Shown here in pieces: positions 34,742-42,611 of a stretch of DNA of 64,000 bases. Each line of letters opens with the position of its first letter. The first letter of the stretch is position 1. The stretch is from Bacteroidota bacterium (lineage in GTDB: Bacteria > Bacteroidota > Ignavibacteria > Ignavibacteriales > Melioribacteraceae). The notes under the pieces are model-generated. The model was given only the letters and a program-made list of their open reading frames with translations, was not told the DNA's origin and did not search any database. Position numbers and translations under genes: made by a program. Where the stretch lies: assembly GCA_023397505.1 (NCBI GenBank), contig JAEWUC010000005.1, positions 496,001 through 560,000 of the forward strand. Reading direction: 5' to 3'.

Positions 34742-34836
34742 GGGCTCTCTCTCAAAATCCTCATCAATTATTCTTTCAATCGGCGAGGTATTACTACAGT
34801 AATCCTGCAATAGCCGGATTGATATTTATCGCAACT

Positions 34837-35943
34837 TTATTCAACTTTACTAAGCGATTGTTTGCCGCCGTAAGTTTCTAAATTTGCACCGGTAACTTTA
34901 TTGTTTTCATCTTTTATAAAATCAACTTTTAGATACTGACCCTTCATATAGAAACTACTTTCATCAGCCGCGGATAAAATAACTTTATAGTTATCCGGCG
35001 TTAATGCAACGAGTTGGTTGTTCTCTACGGTAACCTTAATACTCATGCCTGGTGTTATCTGGTAATTACCGGCATATTGTTTTAGAATAGAATCATCTAA
35101 TTTTAAGTCCGGCCGTTCGAAAGCAAATATCAACCCGCGGGAATAACCGTCAGCTTTAGAGCCCGAGTGACCGATTCCATCAATAACTTTATAACCGATT
35201 TTTAAGTTTTTATAATTTCTAGATTTTAAAACATCATAAAAGTTTTGAAGCATAGGCACATATTCATACCCGCCGATAGCCATGTATAATCTTGCATTTA
35301 TTTCGGAATTCTTTTTAGAAAAGGATTTTTCAATTTCACCAAGAATCCCGTTTCCCACCTGCAAAGCCGGGCTTGTTAGAATATATTTGCTGAATAAATT
35401 TGTTTCGTTAAACATTGCATAAAGTGTGAATAATCCGCCGAGAGAACTACCGACAATTGTTCTGTCATTTGTAACACGGTAATTTGATTCAACAAAAGGT
35501 ATTAGTTCTGTTTTAATGAATTCTAGAAATTTTGGCGCATTGCCCGATGTTTGCGTTGGCGCCGAATCTGAGGGTGTAAAATCTCTTGCTCGTAATGCGT
35601 CGTGGTTTGGATTTTCACCGCCCCAGGTTATACCTACAATTACAATGTCAGGAACTAGACCGTCGTAATACTGCTCACCGTACAAAGCCTGCATTAGCGG
35701 AAAATCCCATTGGGCATCCAATAAAAATAAAACGGGAAATTTCCTGTTTGTATCGCTATAATTTCTGGGCAGATTTACATAAAGATCATATTCTTGATCA
35801 ACAACCTGCGAATTAATATGAAGTACTTGAGATCCTGCAATTTCAACTTGTGGAATTTTTGCAGATCCATTTTGCTGGGCTACAATCAAGTCTGCAGCCA
35901 TCAACATAAAAACTACGATATAAATTCTTAACACATTTTTCAT
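34837..35943 (-). CDS. Secreted alpha/beta-hydrolase esterase (Fes/esterase D-like)
   Basis: 368 residues. Signal peptide (KNVLRIYIVVFMLMAADLIV AQ), then the esterase core: KFPVLFLLDAQWDFPLMQAL, VDIVIVGITWGGENP-type strand, and the nucleophile in TIVGSSLGGLFTLYAM (Ser in GSSLGG, about residue 165); the catalytic His is likely in GIGHSGSKADGYSRG. The last 90 residues form a small beta domain (YAGNYQITPGMSIKVTVENN) seen in several secreted hydrolases. In xylan loci such esterases remove acetyl or feruloyl groups; this one could also be specific to the uronic-acid substrate of its operon. GGGGGAAAT precedes the ATG. Confidence 0.83.
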   Translation of the reverse strand: MKNVLRIYIVVFMLMAADLIVAQQNGSAKIPQVEIAGSQVLHINSQVVDQEYDLYVNLPRNYSDTNRKFPVLFLLDAQWDFPLMQALYGEQYYDGLVPDIVIVGITWGGENPNHDALRARDFTPSDSAPTQTSGNAPKFLEFIKTELIPFVESNYRVTNDRTIVGSSLGGLFTLYAMFNETNLFSKYILTSPALQVGNGILGEIEKSFSKKNSEINARLYMAIGGYEYVPMLQNFYDVLKSRNYKNLKIGYKVIDGIGHSGSKADGYSRGLIFAFERPDLKLDDSILKQYAGNYQITPGMSIKVTVENNQLVALTPDNYKVILSAADESSFYMKGQYLKVDFIKDENNKVTGANLETYGGKQSLSKVE

Positions 35944-35959
35944 ATTTCCCCCAATTAGA

Positions 35960-36988
35960 TTAATTGTTCTTCACTGCATCAATAAACGCTTTAATTTTTT
36001 CGCTGCTGACATTCGGAGGCATTCCTCCGCCGCAGGACATAACAACATGCGACCTGTCGTCCAAAGATTTGATTAATTCCGTAGTCGTTTTTGTAACCTC
36101 TTCAACTGTTCCGCCTGCAAGTACATCCCGCGGGGGAATGTTGCCGAGCATTGTAACTTTGTTTTGAGTCATTTGTTTTAATTCATTAAGAGTAACATCA
36201 AAACCCATGTTAAAAAAGTTAACGCCCATTTCAGGCAGGAACGGCGCAGACACTTTACACGGCGCATCGTTGTGCAAAAATTTAACAGATACATCAGTGC
36301 CGTATAGTTCTTTAAAATACGGAAGTCCGAACTCGCGGAATTCCGCTTCTCCCATAAAACCGATTATATCATCAAGCATAAGAATTCCATCGATTGACGG
36401 AAAAGTTTCTCTTTGAAGTTCATGCCAGTTTTTTAAATATGCAGTTATTTTTTTGATTAGCAGTTCGGCTTTTTCAGGCATCATCATCATGGTTGTTAAA
36501 AACTCTGTTGTGCCCATTAAATAACTTGCTATGTTTAATGGTCCTCGCGAAACGGAAAATCTGATTTTATGTCCCGCAGTTTCGATTTTCGGTTGAGCAA
36601 TTTTCAAACGGTTCAGCATGAAAGGCAAAAGTCCGTCAACTTTAGGATTCGGATCGGGCAAAGAATCAATATCATCAGCCGAGTTAATAATTTTATGAGC
36701 GTGCGGAAATTCATTCGTTGGAAAACTGCAGCGTGCGCCGAAAGCAGACGGCTCTGTGCACATTCCATATTCCGACCAAAAACCGGGAAGAAACATCGCA
36801 TCGGGAAAATCATTAATTGCTTTTAGGTTCGCATCGAGCCACAGATCATCATTCGTAAAATAATCGATTATATTTATACCGTACCAATTCGGCAGCCACG
36901 GGCAATCAATGATAAAACCTATTGGCAGAGGATTAACTGCTTCGCCTTTAATAACTTTAAGAAGCACTTCCCATTGTTGATCTGTCAT
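35960..36988 (-). CDS. UroD/MtaA-family corrinoid methyltransferase
   Basis: 342 residues of the uroporphyrinogen-decarboxylase superfamily. It is not a heme-pathway UroD: it has the zinc ligands of the methyltransferase branch (MtaA/MtbA/CmuA), seen as FLHNDAPCKVSAP (His about 238, Cys about 243) and VVMSCGGGMPPNVSSEKI (Cys about 316). Other features: RFSVSRGPLNIASYLMGTTE, LMLDDIIGFMGEAEFREFG and MLGNIPPRDVL. Such enzymes move methyl groups between a small donor or acceptor thiol and a corrinoid protein. Next to it are a corrinoid protein, a homocysteine methyltransferase and an activation protein, so it should be the donor-side enzyme. Its substrate is not known; 4-O-methyl-glucuronate is my hypothesis. 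AAGGA precedes the ATG. Confidence 0.87.
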   Translation of the reverse strand: MTDQQWEVLLKVIKGEAVNPLPIGFIIDCPWLPNWYGINIIDYFTNDDLWLDANLKAINDFPDAMFLPGFWSEYGMCTEPSAFGARCSFPTNEFPHAHKIINSADDIDSLPDPNPKVDGLLPFMLNRLKIAQPKIETAGHKIRFSVSRGPLNIASYLMGTTEFLTTMMMMPEKAELLIKKITAYLKNWHELQRETFPSIDGILMLDDIIGFMGEAEFREFGLPYFKELYGTDVSVKFLHNDAPCKVSAPFLPEMGVNFFNMGFDVTLNELKQMTQNKVTMLGNIPPRDVLAGGTVEEVTKTTTELIKSLDDRSHVVMSCGGGMPPNVSSEKIKAFIDAVKNN

Positions 36989-37050
36989 TTTTATTTTCCT
37001 TATTGTTCGAGTAAACTAATTAACAAAACGAGCGCTGTGTAATATACTTT

Positions 37051-37800
37051 TTAAACCTTTTTCTTAAGGTGCTCTATTCTTTTTGATCGATATGTGCAAT
37101 CTTTAACACCGCATGAATCACATAAGTAATTCTGCCATCTGACATCTTTACCGACACCTATTATTCCGCTTACAGATTTAATTGGAATCATTAAGGCAGA
37201 ATCAGTAAGCATAATACCGCAAAAATTTTGAGGAAGAAGAGAAAATAATAAATGTTGTTCCGATACCGACCAATTGCAATAACCCGGGCTGTATCTATTC
37301 GTAAAATTCATTCCAAGCGTTCGCATTTTATTACCTATGTGATCGTGCAAAAGATTTGCTGTCGCTTCGGCTGTAACAGAAGCAACAGTGTCAACAAAAT
37401 AACTTGTAGACGGATCGCCTGCTTTCATTAATTGTTTGGACCAAGTTTCCATCGCGGGTCCGATTGTGCAGACGAATATTGCAGCTTTTTCAGATTTTTT
37501 TAACTTTCCGGTTACAATTTTATCCGTCCTAAAAAAAACATCGCCGATAATTAATCCATCGCTTATATCGGTAGGTTTATTAACATCTATGATTCTGTAC
37601 CCGGCTTTTAAATTGCAGTTATTAGGAAGCTGTTCAACGATTTCATCAACAATATCGTGGAATTGTTCCGGCATCAAACCGTCCGGATATCCCAGCGATA
37701 ATTCAATTTCATTTTTATCAACTTTTATATCACCAAGATTAATCTTTACTTCAAAAACATCTTTTTCAATTTCATTTTCATATAAAATCATATCAGTCAA
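37051..37800 (-). CDS. MetH-type cobalamin activation-domain protein
   Basis: 249 residues matching the AdoMet-binding reactivation domain of cobalamin-dependent methionine synthase as a separate protein: NRYSPGYCNWSVSEQHLLFS (about 167-186, compare RYAPGY in MetH) and GIMLTDSALMIPIKSVSGII. It should re-methylate oxidised cob(II)alamin with AdoMet. The C terminus adds YLCDSCGVKDCTYRSKR, three closely spaced cysteines (CxxCxxxxC) not found in MetH itself, which may bind a metal or Fe-S cluster to supply the electron. The start overlaps the homocysteine methyltransferase stop by 4 bases. Confidence 0.88.
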   Translation of the reverse strand: MTDMILYENEIEKDVFEVKINLGDIKVDKNEIELSLGYPDGLMPEQFHDIVDEIVEQLPNNCNLKAGYRIIDVNKPTDISDGLIIGDVFFRTDKIVTGKLKKSEKAAIFVCTIGPAMETWSKQLMKAGDPSTSYFVDTVASVTAEATANLLHDHIGNKMRTLGMNFTNRYSPGYCNWSVSEQHLLFSLLPQNFCGIMLTDSALMIPIKSVSGIIGVGKDVRWQNYLCDSCGVKDCTYRSKRIEHLKKKV

Positions 37801-38681
37801 AGTTTTTTTATTTCCTTAACCAACGCGCGTATATGTGCGGGGGTGGTGCCGCAGCAACCGCCTACAATATTAGCGCCGCTGTTAATTAGTTCGTTAACAC
37901 GCATAGCCATCATATCGGGTGTTTCGGGAAAAACAGTTTTACCGTTTTCGTACTGCGGCAAACCTGCATTAGCATGAACGAGTACGGGAATATCTTTATC
38001 TGAATTACGAATGTCTTTTACAATTTCAATCATCTGTTCAAAACCATTGCCGCAGTTTGCACCAATTATATCCGCACCGGCTTCTTTAATTGCTTCTACC
38101 ATTTCCGAAGGAGTAACGCCCATCATTGTTCTATAGTGTTCTCCCATTTTTCTTTCATATGTAAATGTGCAAACGATTTCCAAATTAGTTGCTTCTTTAG
38201 CGGCTCTTACCGCGATGGAAGCTTCGTCAACAGCCGACATTGTTTCAACGCAAATTGCATCGACTCCACCGGATTTCAAAGCTTCGGCTTGAATAAAAAA
38301 ACCATCGTATAATTCTTGTTCAGAAACTTCACCCAACATCAACATTGCACCGGTTGGGCCGATTGAGCCAAGCACAAAATGATCTTCGCCTGCTGCTTCG
38401 CGGGAAATTTTAGCAGCTGCTTCGTTCAATTCTTTTGTTTTATCTTTTAATCCGTAATGATCAAGTTTGATAGGACTTCCGCCGAAACTGTTTGTTAGAA
38501 TTATATCAGCACCGGCATCGATATAACTTTTTGCTATAGAAAATACATCGTCGCGGTGAGTAACATTCCATAATTCGGGGCACTCACCCGGCTGAAGACC
38601 GCGCTCATGAAGAAATGTACCCCATGCACCATCGGAAATCAAAATTTTATTTTTCTTCAATGCTGATATAAGTGATCTCAT
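37797..38681 (-). CDS. Homocysteine S-methyltransferase-family protein
   Basis: 294 residues equal to the N-terminal module of MetH and to BHMT/MmuM: ILISDGAWGTFLHERGLQPG, ILTNSFGGSPIKLDHYGL, and the three zinc cysteines in GANCGNGFEQM (about 208) and GGCCGTTPAHIRALVKEI (about 275-276). It would accept the methyl group from the corrinoid protein to make methionine from homocysteine. No methyltetrahydrofolate-binding module is encoded beside it. TAGGATATGAA precedes the ATG. Confidence 0.9.
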   Translation of the reverse strand: MRSLISALKKNKILISDGAWGTFLHERGLQPGECPELWNVTHRDDVFSIAKSYIDAGADIILTNSFGGSPIKLDHYGLKDKTKELNEAAAKISREAAGEDHFVLGSIGPTGAMLMLGEVSEQELYDGFFIQAEALKSGGVDAICVETMSAVDEASIAVRAAKEATNLEIVCTFTYERKMGEHYRTMMGVTPSEMVEAIKEAGADIIGANCGNGFEQMIEIVKDIRNSDKDIPVLVHANAGLPQYENGKTVFPETPDMMAMRVNELINSGANIVGGCCGTTPAHIRALVKEIKKL

Positions 38682-38741
38682 TTCATATCCTGTAAGCTAC
38701 CTAAACTTAAATAAAAAGTCGGGAAGGAAAAAGTATTACAA

Positions 38742-39413
38742 CTAGGCTGCGATAACAAGGGAATTTAAAAATGAAACAGCTCCCTGCGGATCGGATGCAT
38801 AACCATCAGCTCCCATTTGTTCGGCTGCTTTCGAAGTAAGCGGCGCACCGCCCACAATTATATTTATTTCCGGGAATGCTGTTTTAATTTCCCGAACAGT
38901 TTTTGCCATGTTTGCCATTGTTGTAGTTAACAATGCGCTTAAACCAACCGCGCAGCCCGGGTTCTCCTTAATTTTTTCAATGAATTTTGCCGGTTTAACA
39001 TCGACGCCTAAATCGATTACTTCCCAGCCGTTTCCTTCAACTACCATTGCTACAAGATTTTTTCCTATATCGTGTAAATCACCAGCAACTGTCCCCAAAA
39101 CTAGTTTTCCTTTTGCTTTTACAGAACCGGATTGAAAGAAAGGTTTTAGATGCACCATCACAGCGTTCATTGCTTTGGCAGCCATTAATAATTCCGGCAC
39201 AAAGACTTCATTTCTTCCGAATCGTTCACCTATTCTATTCATTCCCAAATTACATGCTTCTAATATTTCAGCAGGATTTAATGAGGTTTCAAGGGCAAGT
39301 TTTGTAAGTTCATCGGCGCCTTCCTGATCTTTCAAATCATTCGGATATGGTGATGTTTTATTAACTTTACCTCTTTCTACACACACGCTGATTCTTTGGA
39401 TAAGTTCGTGCAT
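38742..39413 (-). CDS. Corrinoid protein (MtaC/MtbC-like)
   Basis: 223 residues: a helical cap (residues 1-90, with AEILEACNLGMNRIGERFGR and FVPELLMAAKAMNAVMVHLK) followed by a cobalamin-binding Rossmann domain with GTVAGDLHDIGKNLVAMVVE (about 104-123), where His of DLHDIG is the lower Co ligand, then VGLSALLTTTMANMAKTVRE and IIVGGAPLTSKAAEQMGADG. The standard size for dedicated methyl-carrier proteins. It is the first gene of the run down to 33497. AAGGATTATGTT precedes the ATG. Confidence 0.93.
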   Translation of the reverse strand: MHELIQRISVCVERGKVNKTSPYPNDLKDQEGADELTKLALETSLNPAEILEACNLGMNRIGERFGRNEVFVPELLMAAKAMNAVMVHLKPFFQSGSVKAKGKLVLGTVAGDLHDIGKNLVAMVVEGNGWEVIDLGVDVKPAKFIEKIKENPGCAVGLSALLTTTMANMAKTVREIKTAFPEINIIVGGAPLTSKAAEQMGADGYASDPQGAVSFLNSLVIAA

Positions 39414-39877
39414 AACATAATCCTTATAAGATTTATAGTAGTAAAAATACTCGGCAAAATTTTAATGAAGGTTTTTTCGATTTCTAACAAAATTATTCTT
39501 TCAAAAGATAATAATCTTATTTCACTTTTCAACAACGATTACTAATTCGATTGTTATGCTATTGGAATAATAAAAATGAATCACTAAATCGGTTTTGGAG
39601 AATGATCAATTCCTATTCAGTTAAGGATAATAAGAAATCTACAAACAATCATTCTCCTTATCCGACAAATAGATAGGGAGGCACCTGATCTATTATGCTT
39701 AAAAACAGTTAAAAGCTATGAACTTTTTAATATTAGAACTATCCAAAAAACAAATCATAAAATATCCGCATGCAAAAAATTTATTATCACATCCAATTCA
39801 CCAACAAGATTAAGAACATTTATAGATATCAGTTCAATAATTTTTATCTATTAGAAAAAGGAAATTGATTAATAGTC

Positions 39878-39893
39878 ATTGAACCGTTTCAAT
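39878..39893. promoter_or_regulatory. Candidate LacI-type operator
   Basis: ATTGAACCGTTTCAAT, symmetric at 14 of 16 positions around a central CG, as LacI-family operators are. The first nine bases are repeated at 60097 upstream of the GH3 genes. A LacI-family gene is at the right end of the window. Confidence 0.5.
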
Positions 39894-40106
39894 AATAAAG
39901 AACTCATTTCAAAAAGGCAAGCAGAAATCTAATCGGACAGAGCATGTTTTTTCGCAAAATCTTTTATGAAATGTTCTTTTTTTATCTTTTTAACATATTT
40001 CGAAAATTCTTTACGCACCAATTTTTTATTTTTTTTAATATGCAGCTAAAACAAACTAAATTTAGGTAAGTACAGAAATAGTAAAAATCTTGATATTATT
40101 TAACTG

Positions 40107-40124
40107 GTTCAACTATATTTGAAC
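40107..40124. promoter_or_regulatory. Inverted repeat GTTCAA-N6-TTGAAC
   Basis: GTTCAACTATATTTGAAC, arms of six bases perfectly inverted. The same arms and the same six-base spacer length occur at 60086-60103. It lies 194 bases before the SDR start. Confidence 0.5.
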
Positions 40125-40317
40125 TCGTGTTTAGGGATATTTTTCTACGCTACAAAAAGGCTTCGTTGCAAATAAAAACCAGAATCTAACTGTTGATTTG
40201 CTGAACTTTACCATGTATAATTTTCCCATAACAAAAAACGAGTTACTTAATTGAATTATTTGACAGCGTTTTATTATTTATCACAAAGTTGAAATACTAT
40301 AAGAAAAGGAATAGAAA

Positions 40318-41142
40318 ATGGATTACGTTGGTAAGTTGTTTAACATCGAAAACAAAATTGCTGTACTTACCGGCGGGGGCGGAATTCTTGCCGGCGAAAT
40401 GGCAAGAGGATTTTTACAAGCAGGCGTTAAAGTTGTCCTACTAGATATTAATGAAGTTAATCTGAATAAAAAAGTTGATTCATTAAAAGATATTGGCGGT
40501 GAAGTGATTGGTTTAAAGTGCAATGTGCTAGATGAAAAAAGTTTAACAAATGTGAATAAAATAATACTTGAGAAATTCGGCCGTCTCGATATTCTTGTCA
40601 ATGCTGCCGGCGGCAATATGCCTGGGGCTACTATCGGGTTGGATCAAACTGTTTTTGATCTTCAAATGGATCAATTTAAAAAAGTAACTGACCTGAATCT
40701 TAACGGGACAGTTTTACCTACTCTCGTTTTTGGCAAAACAATGACGCAGCTAAAGAGCGGATCGATTATAAATATTTCTTCGATGGCCACATTCAGCGCA
40801 ATTACAAGAGTAGTTGGTTATTCCGCTGCAAAAGCCGCTGTAGATAATTTCACAAAATGGATGGCTGTTGAGCTCGCCTCAAAGTTTGGAAGCGGAATTA
40901 GAGTAAACGCGATTGCGCCCGGCTTTCTCTTAACGGAACAAAACAGATCATTGCTAACAAACGAAGACGGTTCGTTGACGGAAAGGGGTAAAACAATTAT
41001 TAATATCACTCCATTTAAAAGATTCGGCGAGCCGGAAGAGTTGGTCGGTGCTGTTCTATGGCTTGCAAGCGATGCGGCAAAATTTGTTACCGGTACTATT
41101 ATTCCTATAGATGGGGGATTTAGCTCTTTCAGCGGCGTTTGA
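40318..41142 (+). CDS. SDR oxidoreductase, probable fructuronate/mannonate reductase
   Basis: 274 residues, classical short-chain dehydrogenase. TGGGGILAGEMARGFLQAG is the nucleotide site, VNAAGG stands for NNAG, and the catalytic Tyr/Lys are in YSAAKAAVDNFTKWMAVELA (YxxxK). The C terminus VTGTIIPIDGGFSSFSG is standard. In many Bacteroidota an SDR of this kind replaces UxuB next to uxuA and reduces D-fructuronate to D-mannonate; that role is inferred from its position 69 bases before uxuA. AAAGGAATAG precedes the ATG. Confidence 0.87.
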   Translation: MDYVGKLFNIENKIAVLTGGGGILAGEMARGFLQAGVKVVLLDINEVNLNKKVDSLKDIGGEVIGLKCNVLDEKSLTNVNKIILEKFGRLDILVNAAGGNMPGATIGLDQTVFDLQMDQFKKVTDLNLNGTVLPTLVFGKTMTQLKSGSIINISSMATFSAITRVVGYSAAKAAVDNFTKWMAVELASKFGSGIRVNAIAPGFLLTEQNRSLLTNEDGSLTERGKTIINITPFKRFGEPEELVGAVLWLASDAAKFVTGTIIPIDGGFSSFSGV

Positions 41143-41211
41143 TTTTTATAATTAAACGCACATATGATTTATAGAATAAAATTCTTATGAATAATTTATT
41201 AAAAGGGAAAA

Positions 41212-42399
41212 ATGTATTTTGAGCAAACTTGGCGATGGTTCGGTCCTAAAGATCCGATAACCTTAAAAGAGATAAAGCAGACCGGCGCGACTGGAATTGT
41301 ATCAGCGCTTCATCATATACCTGTCGGCGAAGTATGGACTGTTGAAGAAATTTCAAAAAGAAAAAGAATTATCGAAGACGAAGGGCTTCGCTGGTCGGTT
41401 GTAGAGAGTCTCCCCGTTCATGAAAATATTAAGAAGAGAAAAAATAATTACAAAGAGATCATAGAAAACTACAAAGAATCTTTACGCAATCTCGGCAAGT
41501 GCGGCATTGACATAGTTTGTTATAATTTTATGCCTGTGCTCGATTGGTCGCGTACGGATTTAAATGTAATTTTTAACGACGGTTCCATTACATCCAAATT
41601 TGAAAGCAAGGTTTTTGCCGCTTTCGATTTATTCATTCTAAAAAGGGATAGTGCTGAAAAAAATTACACGCTCGAGCAAATTCAGAAAGCAAAAGAACAT
41701 TTTGAAAAGTTAAATGATAAACAAAAGAAAGAATTAACAAATACAATTCTCTACGGACTTCCCGGTTCAATGGATGCAATGACACTTGATCAATTTAAAC
41801 TTGCCCTTAAAGAATACAATGAAATAGGCGACAAAGAGCTTCGTTCTAATCTTTATGATTTTATTAAAGAAGTTGTGCCCATCGCCGAAGAAGCAGGTAT
41901 TTACATGGTTGTTCACGCAGACGATCCCCCGTGGCCGCTGCTTGGTTTGCCGAGAGTTGTGAGTAATAAAAACGATATTCAACAATTATTCAAAGCAGCC
42001 GATTCGAAGCACAACGGCTTAACTCTTTGCACAGGTTCTTTCGGCGCGGATATTAAAAATGATTTAGTTGATCTTGCTAAAAGTTTTTCGGATAGAATTA
42101 ATTTCGTTCATCTAAGAAATTTAAAACGCAATGCCGATGGCGATTTTATGGAAGACAATCATCTCGACGGCGATATTGATCTTTACGGCGTTATGAAAGT
42201 TTTAATCGATGAACAAAACAAACGAGTTAAAGAAGGAAGAAAAGATATACGAATTCCATTCCGACCCGACCACGGTCATTTAATGATTCCGGATTTGAAC
42301 AGACAAGGAATTTATCCCGGTTATTCATTATTCGGAAGGATGCGCGGATTAGCAGAATTACGAGGACTTGAATTAGGAATAAGGCGTTCGATTAAATAA
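41212..42399 (+). CDS. uxuA: Mannonate dehydratase
   Basis: 395 residues, the normal UxuA length. Family marks: EQTWRWFGPKDPITLKEIKQ at the start, GIVSALHHIPVGEVW, and the metal and substrate site MVVHADDPPWPLLGLPRVVS followed by LCTGSFGA, then VHLRNLKR and FRPDHGHLM. It converts D-mannonate to 2-keto-3-deoxygluconate in the cytoplasm, the third step of glucuronate breakdown. Uronate isomerase and KDG kinase/aldolase are not in this window. AAAAGGGAAAA precedes the ATG; a terminator follows. Confidence 0.96.
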   Translation: MYFEQTWRWFGPKDPITLKEIKQTGATGIVSALHHIPVGEVWTVEEISKRKRIIEDEGLRWSVVESLPVHENIKKRKNNYKEIIENYKESLRNLGKCGIDIVCYNFMPVLDWSRTDLNVIFNDGSITSKFESKVFAAFDLFILKRDSAEKNYTLEQIQKAKEHFEKLNDKQKKELTNTILYGLPGSMDAMTLDQFKLALKEYNEIGDKELRSNLYDFIKEVVPIAEEAGIYMVVHADDPPWPLLGLPRVVSNKNDIQQLFKAADSKHNGLTLCTGSFGADIKNDLVDLAKSFSDRINFVHLRNLKRNADGDFMEDNHLDGDIDLYGVMKVLIDEQNKRVKEGRKDIRIPFRPDHGHLMIPDLNRQGIYPGYSLFGRMRGLAELRGLELGIRRSIK

Positions 42400-42405
42400 T
42401 ATTAT

Positions 42406-42436
42406 AGAGACGCCTGACTGAACGTCTCTTTTTTTT
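42406..42436 (+). terminator. Rho-independent terminator after uxuA
   Basis: AGAGACG and CGTCTCT form the stem around a loop of 10 bases, followed by seven or more T. Seven bases after the uxuA stop. Confidence 0.85.
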
Positions 42437-42564
42437 GATTTTCTATTCACGCAAAGCGTTTCAATTTTTGAAGCGAGAAACGGGAATCTATTTTGCATCG
42501 CATATTTTAATCTACCTTACCAAGTTTAATGCCTCACATTCATTTTCACCAATAAGTTTAAAAT

Positions 42565-42598
42565 AAAAAAAGCCGTTATCATATAAATAACGGCTTTT
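42565..42598 (-). terminator. Rho-independent terminator after the GH43 gene
   Basis: On the minus strand AAGCCGTTAT pairs with ATAACGGCTT around a loop of 7 bases and is followed by TTTTTTATTTT. It ends the xylan operon coming from 52832 or 50046. Confidence 0.85.
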
Positions 42599-42611
42599 AA
42601 TCTAACAGCAA

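Larger units (their letters stand above)
39414..40317. promoter_or_regulatory. Divergent control region of the corrinoid and uxu operons
   Basis: 904 bases, AT-rich, without genes. It divides the corrinoid operon (minus) from the SDR-uxuA operon (plus) and so must hold both promoters. It contains a LacI-like site at 39878-39893 and an inverted repeat at 40107-40124, listed separately. I could not fix -35/-10 elements with confidence. Confidence 0.55.

Noticed and set aside
35960..36988. Uroporphyrinogen decarboxylase of heme synthesis
   Set aside because: The zinc-type His/Cys residues and the corrinoid neighbours point to the methyltransferase branch.
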